Assembly: GCA_934376955.1 (NCBI GenBank)
Contig: CAKRPJ010000003.1
Span: 1-64,000 of the forward strand
DNA from: CAKRPJ01 sp934376955
GTDB taxonomy: Bacteria; Bacillota; Clostridia; Lachnospirales; Lachnospiraceae
Direction: 5' to 3'
DNA length: 64,000 bases
Part shown: piece after piece, positions 35,214 to 43,709 of the stretch
How the letters are laid out: each line of letters opens with the position of its first letter
Position numbering within the stretch: the stretch's first letter is position 1
The notes under the pieces: generated by a model
Seen by the model: only the letters and a program-made list of their open reading frames with translations
The model's database searches: none
Told to the model about the DNA's origin: nothing
Made by a program: the position numbers and the translations under genes

Positions 35214-36144
35214 CTCCCTGCTGTGCGATACGGATTCTCGGATCGATAAATCCGTATAAGATATCTACAATTAATACGGACAATATATATAAGGCCGCAA
35301 TAAAGATGGTTTGTCCCATGACCATGGTATAATCTCGATCCGTAACGGATGACACGAAGTAGGAACCAAGTCCCGGAATAGCAAAGATGCTTTCAATGAC
35401 AAAGGCGCCTCCGAACATCAATGCGATCTGGGGACCAAGCAGGGTGACGATGGGCAAGATGGAGTTTTTAAGCACATGCTTTCTCACGAGTCTGAACCGG
35501 GACATACCCTTAGCTTTGGCTGTGAGTATAAAATCCTGATTTAATATGTTTAAGCAGTTTGCCCGCATGTACCTTGCATATTTGGCCGTGGAGTTGAAGG
35601 ATAGTGCCAGGGCCGGGAGAACGGTATAGGAAAATCCTTCCCACCCGGTTGTGGGGAATAGATGCAGCTTCATGGTCAGAAAATACTGGAAGCAGGTGGC
35701 CAATACGAAGTTGGGGACGGATATTCCTACTACAGCGATAAACATGACAAGATAGTCGAGCCATTTTGCCCGGTTTAAAGCCGCGATAATTCCTAAGATG
35801 ATTCCGGATAAGACACCTATCACAATGGCTTCTAAGCCTAAAAGACCTGAAACAGGCGCATAGGTGAAGATGGTGTCGGTAACCTTTCGACCACGGTATT
35901 TGATGGATTCGCCCAGATCTCCGTGCAGAAATAGCTCCTTGAAAAAGAGTTTATACTGCTCGGAGATGGGTTTGTCGAAGCCGTACTGTTCAAAGATCTG
36001 CTGCTGGATATCCGCAGGCAGCTTTTCTGTCATCTGTTCGATGGGATTTCCCGGAATGATACGGACGGCAAAGAAGGTGATGGTCGAAACCATAAAAAGT
36101 GCAATAATTGCATAAAATACACGTTTTAGTATATATTTTTTCAT
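35194..36144 (-). CDS. oppB: Oligopeptide ABC transporter permease OppB
   Basis: A 316-residue permease with six membrane helices and the EAA motif TAKAKGMSRFRLVRKHVLKN. The N-terminal RIIPGNPIEQM segment is typical of DppB/OppB. It follows oppA after a stem-loop that likely allows partial read-through, giving more binding protein than permease. Confidence 0.94.
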   Translation of the reverse strand: MKKYILKRVFYAIIALFMVSTITFFAVRIIPGNPIEQMTEKLPADIQQQIFEQYGFDKPISEQYKLFFKELFLHGDLGESIKYRGRKVTDTIFTYAPVSGLLGLEAIVIGVLSGIILGIIAALNRAKWLDYLVMFIAVVGISVPNFVLATCFQYFLTMKLHLFPTTGWEGFSYTVLPALALSFNSTAKYARYMRANCLNILNQDFILTAKAKGMSRFRLVRKHVLKNSILPIVTLLGPQIALMFGGAFVIESIFAIPGLGSYFVSSVTDRDYTMVMGQTIFIAALYILSVLIVDILYGFIDPRIRIAQQGGEKGGK

Positions 36145-36193
36145 GTTAGATTCCTTTTCTTTGACCTTTCAGGCTCCAAATAGATTGGGCCGT

Positions 36194-36228
36194 TAAAAAT
36201 ACGCTGCCAAAGTGGATTGGCAGCGTAT
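36194..36228 (-). terminator. Attenuating stem-loop between oppA and oppB
   Basis: ATACGCTGCCA (36199-36209) pairs perfectly with TGGCAGCGTAT (36218-36228), followed on the minus strand by TTTTTAA. Because the permease genes lie downstream, read-through must occur; the stem would also protect the oppA message. Confidence 0.75.
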
Positions 36229-36274
36229 AGAATGTTTGGCTGATTCGATCAAAGTGCCTTTGACCCAGGCGACA

Positions 36275-37975
36275 TTATTCGATATAGCTATATTTGTAAA
36301 GAGTTGATGCAAATACCGGATCCATAATGTTCTTTACATAATTTTTGGAGTAGGTAGTGCTGGTGGAGTATGCATATGGGCTGATGGTAGCAGTGTCTAA
36401 CACAAGCTTTTCTGCCTCTACATAATCTTTTGCTCGTACTTCTTTGTCCAGAGACTGGCTGGCTTCTGTAAGAAGTCTGTCATACTCTGCGTTGGACCAT
36501 GCAGTAGGAACGGTCTTTACACCGGTCATCCATAACTGCATCATGGAGTATGGATCGTCAAAATCTGCACCGTAGGATTTGAAGCCGAACTCATAATCTA
36601 AGGCTCTGTTTCTCTCCTGGAATACCGGCCACTCAACCGGGTCGATCTCAACATTTACACCTAAAACTGCGTTGAAGGTGTACTGGAAGTACTCAGATAG
36701 ATCCTTGGAGGTGTTGCGGCTCATTAATGTTACTGTAACCTTAGACGGATCTTCGTCCATGCCTAATTCCTTTAGGCCCTCTACCAGTAATGCCTTCGGA
36801 TCCGGGTTTGCTTCGATTAATTCCTGAATCGGCTCTCCCGCAAGTTCACGGAAGTTCTCACCGTCTAACTGCATGGAGTTCGGAATCCATCCATAAGCCG
36901 GTGCTTCGATTCCCTGGAAGATGTCCTTAGAGATTTCCTCACGGTCAATGGCGATAGAGAATGCCTGTCTGACCTTTTCGTTGGAGAAAAGCTCTACTTC
37001 CTGGTTGAAGAACAGATACTGGGTTCTCGGTAAGGTGATAACTTTTTTAACGTAGTCCGGATTTTCATCTAATTTGTCCATCCACTCTACGGTGGAAACC
37101 GGAACAACGTCGATACCGCCGTTTTCGAATTCACCGATTCTAGCGGTTTCATCGTTGATGATCTTTAAGGTCAGCTCCTCTAACTGGATCTCATCTGCGT
37201 TCCAGTAGGTCTCGTTCTTTTTGTATGCGAGCTTGGAGTTGTGGGCCCATTCGGTTAAGGAAAAAGGACCATTTCCTACGATCTTATCCTGCTCGGTGCC
37301 ATAGCTTGCACCATATTTCTCTACGATATCCTGTCTCATAGGAAGCATAGAGCTGCCGGCACAGCTGCTTAAGAAGTAAGGAGCCGGGTATGCTAACTGG
37401 ATCTCTAAGGTCTTATCGTCGATGGCCTTGATGCCTGCTTCGTCTACCGGTAAGTTTCCGCTTACAACTTCCTCTGCATTTTTAATGAATAAGATATTGC
37501 CGGAGATAGGAGATGCTGTTTCCGGATTTAAGATTCTCTTGATGGCATACTCGAAGTCGTCTGCGGTAACCGGAACTCCATCCTCCCACTGTGCATCCCT
37601 TAAGTGGAATGTCCAAGTTAACTGATCCTCGGAAGCCTCCCAGGTTTCAGCCATAGCCGGTTCTACAACTTCCTTGCCGGTTGCATCGACACGAAGGGAT
37701 GTTAAGCCCTCGATAAACTGGGATACAACGGTGGTAGAGTACATATCAGATACTTTTGCCAGGTCTAAAGAATCCGGTTCTGCATCTAAAGAAGCATTTA
37801 ATACCTGTGCTCTTTCTTCTCCTGCAGCAGACTCCTGTGCCTGGGTTGTTTCTACTCCTGCTGCAGACTCCTGTGCCTGGGTTGTTTTTTCTGCTTCGCC
37901 GCCTTTATTTCCGCCGCATGCAGCCAGACTTCCTGACAGCAGAGCTAAACCAAGCAGCGCGCTGATCTTTTTCAT
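36275..37975 (-). CDS. oppA: Oligopeptide-binding lipoprotein OppA
   Basis: A 566-residue extracellular solute-binding protein (SBP_bac_5). The lipoprotein signal peptide ends at LSGSLAACGG, with the lipobox Cys near residue 20. A flexible linker follows in which a 12-residue unit (TTQAQESAAGVE) is repeated from 36-bp direct DNA repeats (37821-37851 and 37857-37887). The binding domain contains the family pattern AETWEASEDQLTWTFHLRDA. It delivers peptides to OppBCDF. A sigma-A-type promoter lies about 40 bp upstream. Confidence 0.95.
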   Translation of the reverse strand: MKKISALLGLALLSGSLAACGGNKGGEAEKTTQAQESAAGVETTQAQESAAGEERAQVLNASLDAEPDSLDLAKVSDMYSTTVVSQFIEGLTSLRVDATGKEVVEPAMAETWEASEDQLTWTFHLRDAQWEDGVPVTADDFEYAIKRILNPETASPISGNILFIKNAEEVVSGNLPVDEAGIKAIDDKTLEIQLAYPAPYFLSSCAGSSMLPMRQDIVEKYGASYGTEQDKIVGNGPFSLTEWAHNSKLAYKKNETYWNADEIQLEELTLKIINDETARIGEFENGGIDVVPVSTVEWMDKLDENPDYVKKVITLPRTQYLFFNQEVELFSNEKVRQAFSIAIDREEISKDIFQGIEAPAYGWIPNSMQLDGENFRELAGEPIQELIEANPDPKALLVEGLKELGMDEDPSKVTVTLMSRNTSKDLSEYFQYTFNAVLGVNVEIDPVEWPVFQERNRALDYEFGFKSYGADFDDPYSMMQLWMTGVKTVPTAWSNAEYDRLLTEASQSLDKEVRAKDYVEAEKLVLDTATISPYAYSTSTTYSKNYVKNIMDPVFASTLYKYSYIE

Positions 37976-38011
37976 TTCTTTTTCCTCCCTTTGTTTTGCT
38001 ACAATGTCCGG

Positions 38012-38041
38012 AGTATATCATAAGGCGAAATAATAGTCCAA
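38012..38041 (-). promoter_or_regulatory. oppA promoter
   Basis: TTGGAC (rc of 38036-38041) and TATACT (rc of 38012-38017), 18 bp apart, shortly before oppA. The rest of the 37976-38336 gap is AT-rich and shows no clear feature. Confidence 0.55.
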
Positions 38042-38336
38042 TTGATTATTCCTATCCTATTTTTTCAATGGGTTGATTTTTTAAATATTAAGTATATTTT
38101 GGAAAGGTACTTCTGTATTTGTATAATTTATATAATTATGCGGGATACTCTGAAAACTTTTTGTGCATAGTTTATGATACATCAGGCTGCTTCATATAAG
38201 GAAATTCCCTCCGTTTTTACGTTCTTATAAAAAGGATATATATCACTCCAATGGAGGAATGTCTTTTTATTTTTTACGATTGGCATCATCCAAATATCAT
38301 ACTCTACATTGTATTAAACAAATCCCGTCAAATTTT

Positions 38337-39947
38337 CTACCATGCTGCAACGGTTCCATCCGCCCGCGGCTCCGTTGCCCCACAAAGAACATCATTTTCA
38401 TCTCTCCAGATGATTTGTCCGCGTCCAAACGCAAGGAAGTTGTCCGGGATCTCGATCTCATGTCCGCGCCGCTTCAGTTCTTCCACGATAGCTGCCGGGA
38501 ATGTCTGCTCCACCTGAATCTTCTTTCCGCCGACCCACTGCCAACGCGGCGCATTTAATGCATCCTGCGGGTTCATCTGAAAATCGACCGTATTCATGAT
38601 CACCTGCACATGGCCCTGAGGCTGCATAAATCCGCCCATAACGCCGAATGGCCCGACTGCCCTTCCGTCCTTCATCAAAAAGCCCGGAATGATCGTATGC
38701 AGAGATTTCTTTCCCGGCCCTAAGCAGTTTTCCATCGTTTCGTCCAATGAAAAGTTGGCTCCACGGTTCTGCAGTGCGATCCCCGTTTCCGGGATCACAA
38801 TACCTGAACCGAAGCCCATATAGTTGCTCTGGATATATGAAACCATGTTTCCTTCTCCATCTGCCGTGCAAAGATAGATTGTTCCGCCCCGGAACGGATC
38901 GCCGGGCTTTGGCGGAAGTGCTTCTTCTCCGATCAGAGATCTTCTCTGCCCTGCATACTCGTCTGATAACAGGGTTTCCACAGAGGCCTTCATATAGCGC
39001 GGATCTGCAACATACCTGTTTCCGTCTGCAAAGGCCAGCTTCATTGCCTCTAATTGCTTATGTACGGTATCGGCCGACTCCCGCTCCTTCAGTTCAAAGC
39101 CCTTTAAGATATTTAATGCCATAAGAGCAACGATGCCATCCCCATTCGGCGGGATCTCGCAGACATCGTAGCCCCGGTAGTTCACGTGGATCGGCTCGAC
39201 CCATTCGCACCAGTAATTTTCAAGATCCGCCTTCCGGATATAGCCGCCCGTCTCTCTTGAAAACGCATCGATCCGATCGGCAAGCTCTCCCTGATAAAAC
39301 GCTTTTGCATTTGTTTTTGCGATCTTTTCCAAGGTCTTTGCATGGGCCTCTGACTTCCAGAGCTCTCCCGGCTGCGGTGCATGTCCGTCCGGAGCGAAGG
39401 TTTCAAACCATGGCTTGAAACACTCTCCCTCAAATACCTTTGAGAAATCCCTGTATGCATTTCCCCACAGCTTTGCCGTCACCGGACTCACCGGATATCC
39501 CTCACGTGCATAAGTGATCGCCGGTTTCATCACTGTTTCCAGAGGAAGACGGCCGAATTTTTCGGAAAGCTCCGCCCATGCCGATGGTGCTCCCGGTACC
39601 ATGACCGGGATCCAGCCACGCTTCGGTATTTCCCTATGGCCCTGCTTTTTCACTTCCTCTGCCGTGATCGCCATCGGAGCTCTGCCGCTGGCATTCAGGC
39701 CATGAAGCTTTCCCTTTGTCCATACAAGGGCAAACGCATCACTTCCGATACCATTTGAGGTAGGTTCTAAGACGGTCATGCACGCCGCTGTGGCGATTGC
39801 GGCATCAATGGCGTTTCCGCCCTGCTTTATGATATCAAGTCCTGCCTGTGCCGCCAGCGGCTGACTGGTACACACCATTCCTTTTCTTCCATATATGACA
39901 CTTCTTCGTGATGGATAATCATACTTCTGTGCATCAAAATTCAACAT
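38337..39947 (-). CDS. ggt: Gamma-glutamyltransferase family protein
   Basis: A 536-residue Ntn-hydrolase that transfers or hydrolyses gamma-glutamyl groups, e.g. from glutathione. The autoprocessing region GGTIYLCTADGEGNMVS aligns with the T-T-H-x-x-V-x-D motif: the nucleophile Thr and the Asp seven residues on are kept, while the second Thr and the His are Ile and Tyr. The oxyanion GG region (FGVMGGFMQPQGH) is intact. No signal peptide is visible, so it appears cytoplasmic, as in the YwrD-like branch. It lies between the opp cluster and a DUF1576/M20 pair. Confidence 0.9.
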   Translation of the reverse strand: MLNFDAQKYDYPSRRSVIYGRKGMVCTSQPLAAQAGLDIIKQGGNAIDAAIATAACMTVLEPTSNGIGSDAFALVWTKGKLHGLNASGRAPMAITAEEVKKQGHREIPKRGWIPVMVPGAPSAWAELSEKFGRLPLETVMKPAITYAREGYPVSPVTAKLWGNAYRDFSKVFEGECFKPWFETFAPDGHAPQPGELWKSEAHAKTLEKIAKTNAKAFYQGELADRIDAFSRETGGYIRKADLENYWCEWVEPIHVNYRGYDVCEIPPNGDGIVALMALNILKGFELKERESADTVHKQLEAMKLAFADGNRYVADPRYMKASVETLLSDEYAGQRRSLIGEEALPPKPGDPFRGGTIYLCTADGEGNMVSYIQSNYMGFGSGIVIPETGIALQNRGANFSLDETMENCLGPGKKSLHTIIPGFLMKDGRAVGPFGVMGGFMQPQGHVQVIMNTVDFQMNPQDALNAPRWQWVGGKKIQVEQTFPAAIVEELKRRGHEIEIPDNFLAFGRGQIIWRDENDVLCGATEPRADGTVAAW

Positions 39948-39986
39948 ACCATACCCCTTCCGGTCAAAGACCTTATATAATTTTTA

Positions 39987-41267
39987 TTACAGCGAGATTT
40001 CTCCCTTCGCACGGGCTCTCCTATCCTCGATGGAGTGGATCACCGGAACCATGAAGATCGCCACGATTCCTCCGGCAAAGCCGTTGTTATACAGATTCAT
40101 TCCACCATAAACGATTCCCACGTTAAGGGCAACCGAAGAATGGAGAAATCCGGCCAGAAGCCCGACTACTGCACCAAACTCTCCGGATACCGGTGCCAGC
40201 GTGGTGGAAAACAAGAGCGCAAGCATCGGAGACGGCTGGTAGATCTCCCAAGTCTTTGTGATGCTTGCCAAAAGGACTCCCAGCATGATCGGTGCTATAT
40301 TTCGGATATGCTTTCCCGTGCTGCTGAAGCCGACGATCGTAAAGATCCCGCCGATCGTAGGTCCGTTTAGATCCCCATGAACAAGGATAACGAACAGCGT
40401 GGCAAACATACCGTTGATCGCCATATTATAGGCGGTCGCTGCACCTCCTGCATCCCGCAGATAATCGGTTCCGGATATGCCGGATGAGCGGAGTATCTGC
40501 CGATACGATTCATGGATCTCCTTTCCGCCCACGATCCTTGCTCCGACAGCCATAACAAAGAAAAATATCCCGAGGATCATCAGAAACATGATGTTATTTC
40601 CTGTAGACCACAGCAGTCTGGATTCTGTTGTCACACCAAAGGATTTCATAAGAGAAACCACGACCGTCGCGATAATTCCGGACGCAAAGCCGACATTATA
40701 AAGGGAATAGCCTTTATGTGCGTAATGAACATGGGTCGACAGAGGCGGCAGCACAAAGCCAATGGCGATACCGACCAATATGCTGATAACAAGGCGTTCC
40801 AAATAGGAAAGATCCGTGATATACATGATCTGTGTGATGATCGGGGAAAGGCTCGTGCCGTAAAAGCCTACATAAATATACTTGGACAGCGGCATTTTAT
40901 GATATCTCGAGTAAAGATAGACACCGATCAATATTGTCCATATATTGATAAGGTTTTTCCCGAAAAGTGAAAATCCAAACATCAGGCAGCAGGATGTGAT
41001 CGTATGTCCGTCCATTTCCATATTCAGATGGTAAATAATGGAAATACATACAAGCGTCAATAATCCGGCATTGATCAAGGAGGCGCCAATCCCTCCGATA
41101 ATAAAGTAATCCGTGATCAGGAAATCCGGCTCCTTGATAATAGCCAGAAGCCCCGGTATAATTTCCGGAAGCGGCTGCACAAAAAGCCCTACAATGATAA
41201 AATAGATCGGGATCAGTGCCAGGATACAGAATTTTTGCCTGCGTGTAAATGTCTTTTTTCTATCCAT
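39987..41267 (-). CDS. DUF1576 polytopic membrane protein
   Basis: A 426-residue protein with about ten to eleven membrane helices. I recognise it as DUF1576 from the overall pattern (PLPEIIPGLLAIIKEPDFLITDYF and the symmetrical GFSSTGKHIRNIAPIMLGV / GFSLFGKNLINIWTILIGV halves). The halves look like an internal repeat with a re-entrant G-K-N/H loop, as in transporters. The transported compound is unknown. ATG 41267 is chosen because AAGGAG lies 6 nt upstream. It is divergent from an M20 amidohydrolase, so substrate and enzyme may be linked (aminoacyl or acylated amino-acid uptake). Confidence 0.8.
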   Translation of the reverse strand: MDRKKTFTRRQKFCILALIPIYFIIVGLFVQPLPEIIPGLLAIIKEPDFLITDYFIIGGIGASLINAGLLTLVCISIIYHLNMEMDGHTITSCCLMFGFSLFGKNLINIWTILIGVYLYSRYHKMPLSKYIYVGFYGTSLSPIITQIMYITDLSYLERLVISILVGIAIGFVLPPLSTHVHYAHKGYSLYNVGFASGIIATVVVSLMKSFGVTTESRLLWSTGNNIMFLMILGIFFFVMAVGARIVGGKEIHESYRQILRSSGISGTDYLRDAGGAATAYNMAINGMFATLFVILVHGDLNGPTIGGIFTIVGFSSTGKHIRNIAPIMLGVLLASITKTWEIYQPSPMLALLFSTTLAPVSGEFGAVVGLLAGFLHSSVALNVGIVYGGMNLYNNGFAGGIVAIFMVPVIHSIEDRRARAKGEISL

Positions 41268-41283
41268 GCTTGTCTCCTTCTTG

Positions 41284-41303
41284 TTCAACAGATATCTGTT
41301 GAA
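41284..41303. promoter_or_regulatory. Perfect 20-bp palindrome, probable operator
   Basis: TTCAACAGAT followed by its exact reverse complement ATCTGTTGAA. It overlaps the expected transcript start of the DUF1576 gene and lies just upstream of its ribosome binding site, so a bound dimeric repressor would block transcription. No regulator gene is adjacent. Confidence 0.7.
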
Positions 41304-41316
41304 TTATCATGAGAAC

Positions 41317-41346
41317 ATTCTACTATATTTTGATGTCCTCTGTAAA
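41317..41346 (-). promoter_or_regulatory. Promoter of the DUF1576 gene
   Basis: TTTACA (rc of 41341-41346) and TAGAAT (rc of 41317-41322), 18-bp spacer, with the palindrome immediately downstream. On the other strand a TATAAT (41398-41403) 45 bp ahead of the M20 gene is a candidate -10 with a weak -35. Confidence 0.5.
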
Positions 41347-41448
41347 TGGACAGAAAATCTTTTTTGCATAACTATGGATTATATGACCATTTTCGATTAT
41401 AATGGATTCTGCAACAATGGGCATATCCATGAAAGGAGAAAATTGAAT

Positions 41449-42810
41449 ATGGAACATTCAAAGCAGTTAATGGAAATGGTTGCTAAGTATGAGGGGCTGA
41501 TCAACGATACCGCTGATCATATCTGGAAAAATCCGGAAACCGGTTATCGTGAGTGGAAGACTTCCGCATATATGGAGGAGCACTTCGAGGCACTTGGCTA
41601 TACCTTAGTAAAGGCCGGAAATATTCCCGGTTTCTACGCTGACCTGGATACAGGAAAGCCGGGCCCAAAGATCGCGATCCTCGGAGAGCTTGACTCTCTT
41701 ATCGTAGGAAATCATCCGGATGCAGATCCTGAAACTCATGCCGTTCATGCCTGCGGACACAATGCACAGTGCGCGATCCTCCTCGGAGTTGCGGCTGCCA
41801 TGAAGGAACCGGGCGCTCTTGACGGCTTATGCGGCTCTATCCGTTTCATGGCTGTTCCGGCAGAAGAACTGATCGAACTCGGATATCGTGAAACACTTCG
41901 CAAGCAGGGCATTATCAAATATTTCGGCGGTAAAGTAGAATTTATCTACAGAGGCTATTTTGATGGTGTTGACATGGCTATGATGATCCATTCCGGCAAG
42001 ATTGAAAATGGCGCTGCACTTGCAATGAGTGACGGCTGCAATGGATGTATCACTAAAAATATCACCTTCAAGGGTGTATCCTCTCATGCCGGCGGTTCTC
42101 CTGAAAAGGGTAAAAACGCTCTTTACGCTGCTACCTGCGGACTGAACGCTGTAAATGCCCTTCGTGAAACATTTGTTGATGATGAGCACATCCGCTTCCA
42201 TCCCATCATCACAGAAGGCGGAATGGCAGTAAATGCAATTCCGGAAACTACAAAGGTAGAATCCTATGTGCGCGGCGCCTCCTTCGACAGCATCTGCGCT
42301 TACAATAAAAAGGTAAATCAGGCATTAGCAGGAGCTGCTGCTTCCATCGACTGCAACGTAGAGCTTGACGATCATCCCGGATATTTCCCGTTAAATAACG
42401 ATCCGAACCTGACAAAGATCATGACAGAAGCTATGGAAGCTGTTGCAGGCCCGGGCACTGTTGTAAGAGGTACATGGGGAACAGGCTGTACCGATATGGG
42501 CGACGTTTCCGCGATCATGCCGGCAATTCATCCGCATTGCAACGGCTCCATCGGTACCGGACACGGAAAAGACTACTATATTGCTGATAAGAAGCTGGGA
42601 TGCCTCTATCCGGCACAGTGCCTTGTCCTTACCGCTGCAAAGCTCTTAAGTGATGATGCACAGCTGGCTAAGAAGGTCATTGCAGAAGGAAAGCCGTACT
42701 TCGCATCCAAGGAAGATTATCTGAAGGCTATCGATGCCCTGACCATGGACAAGGATGCCGTTATCTACAACGAAGACGGTACGGTTACCTTGGATTTCTG
42801 CAATCGTTAA
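41449..42810 (+). CDS. M20-family amidohydrolase/peptidase
   Basis: A 453-residue zinc hydrolase of the M20D (AbgB/HipO) type. Metal-ligand motifs are ILGELDSL, HAVHACGHNAQ, VPAEELIELGY and a late His (NGSIGTGHGKDYY). The dimerisation domain lies in the middle (VSSHAGGSPEKGKNA). It would hydrolyse N-acyl or aminoacyl amides. ATG 41449 is chosen for AAGGAG upstream; the much longer open frame runs back over the DUF1576 start. Divergent from DUF1576 with a shared 180-bp control region. Confidence 0.88.
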   Translation: MEHSKQLMEMVAKYEGLINDTADHIWKNPETGYREWKTSAYMEEHFEALGYTLVKAGNIPGFYADLDTGKPGPKIAILGELDSLIVGNHPDADPETHAVHACGHNAQCAILLGVAAAMKEPGALDGLCGSIRFMAVPAEELIELGYRETLRKQGIIKYFGGKVEFIYRGYFDGVDMAMMIHSGKIENGAALAMSDGCNGCITKNITFKGVSSHAGGSPEKGKNALYAATCGLNAVNALRETFVDDEHIRFHPIITEGGMAVNAIPETTKVESYVRGASFDSICAYNKKVNQALAGAAASIDCNVELDDHPGYFPLNNDPNLTKIMTEAMEAVAGPGTVVRGTWGTGCTDMGDVSAIMPAIHPHCNGSIGTGHGKDYYIADKKLGCLYPAQCLVLTAAKLLSDDAQLAKKVIAEGKPYFASKEDYLKAIDALTMDKDAVIYNEDGTVTLDFCNR

Positions 42811-42892
42811 TCCGCTTCGGGCAGCATATTACATATCTTCCCGGTTAAGATAGCGAGATAAGAAATTCCGGCGGAATTTCTATGACACAAAA

Positions 42893-42947
42893 AATACAGC
42901 TCATGGATACGGAAAATTTTCTGATTCCATGAGCTGTATTTTTTTCA
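42893..42947 (+). terminator. Terminator of the M20 gene
   Basis: AATACAGCTCATGGA (42893-42907) pairs with TCCATGAGCTGTATT (42926-42940), then a T-run. A smaller stem GAAATTCCG/CGGAATTTC precedes it (about 42863-42881). Confidence 0.85.
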
Positions 42948-42964
42948 TTAATTGGTCATCCGGC

Positions 42965-42987
42965 ATTCGCATATCGTGGGATTATCA
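42965..42987 (+). repeat. 23-bp module shared with 3125-3147
   Basis: ATTCGCATATCGTGGG then ATTATCA; one base differs from the copy near R1. Here it lies about 50 bp before the leader of R4. Confidence 0.65.
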
Positions 42988-43036
42988 TCCCATTTTTATG
43001 CTCATGTGGGTTTAGATCTTGGTACCTTGGCATCCT

Positions 43037-43197
43037 GTCAAGCGGATATTCGCAATCCGCTTTGCTACTTGCTCATAACCGAATAACTGCTCCGCAGTTT
43101 ATCAGAAGGAGCTTGCGCTCCTCCTGATACAAGCAAGTCCCCACCCACTGCTTATTGCTTTTCGCAATTGAAGCAGGGGACTTACTTGATTCGGTTA
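43037..43197 (+). repeat. Dispersed structured repeat, copy R4 (leader hairpin plus full core)
   Basis: Same architecture and length as R3: leader hairpin AAGCGGAT/ATCCGCTT, then a 122-bp core (43076-43197) with TAACCGAAT/ATTCGGTTA ends and three internal hairpins. It differs from R3 at only a handful of bases. Its right end is translated: the last codons of aroK (reading N-R-I-K-stop on the minus strand) lie inside the element. Confidence 0.95.
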
Positions 43198-43703
43198 AAT
43201 AATGCCCGAAGCTCATCCACGACCTCACCGGCACTTTTTCCGCTCTCATCCACCGTCACATCCGCATATCTCTCATAATAAGGTACTCTTTCATTGTAAA
43301 GATCAAGCAGCGTCATTCCGTCCTTTAAAATAACGCCGCGATCCTTGAGATCTCCCAGACGTGCTTCAAGATCCTTATATTCAAGCTTCAGATACACCAC
43401 GGTTCCGATGTCCTTTAAATGCTCCATTGCTCTTTTGCCGTAGATTACGCTTCCGCCCGGGGAAATGACTGATCTTTGCACCTGCAGCGCTGCATTTACT
43501 TCCTCCTCAACGAGCAAAAAGCCCTCCTGCCCACGTTCTGCAATAATCTCCTTCAGGAGCTTACCCTGCTGTTCTTGTATCACCAGATCCGCATCCACAA
43601 AAGAATACCCCAGCCTTTTGGCAAGTAAGACTCCGATCGTACTCTTTCCGGATGCAGGCATTCCGATCAACACGATATTACTTTTTCCTTCGATGTCCGC
43701 CAC
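43182..43703 (-). CDS. aroK: Shikimate kinase
   Basis: A 173-residue P-loop kinase phosphorylating shikimate. Walker A is GMPASGKSTIG; the shikimate-binding DADLVIQE and SPGGSVIY motifs are present. The start is uncertain: GTG 43703 sits too close to GGAG, and an alternative GTG just before LIGMPASGK has AAGGA upstream. The final codons come from the inverted end of repeat R4, so the natural C-terminus has been replaced by a few residues of repeat sequence, apparently harmlessly. It is 6 bp from the flavin reductase gene. Confidence 0.9.
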   Translation of the reverse strand: MADIEGKSNIVLIGMPASGKSTIGVLLAKRLGYSFVDADLVIQEQQGKLLKEIIAERGQEGFLLVEEEVNAALQVQRSVISPGGSVIYGKRAMEHLKDIGTVVYLKLEYKDLEARLGDLKDRGVILKDGMTLLDLYNERVPYYERYADVTVDESGKSAGEVVDELRALFNRIK

Positions 43704-43709
43704 CTCCGA

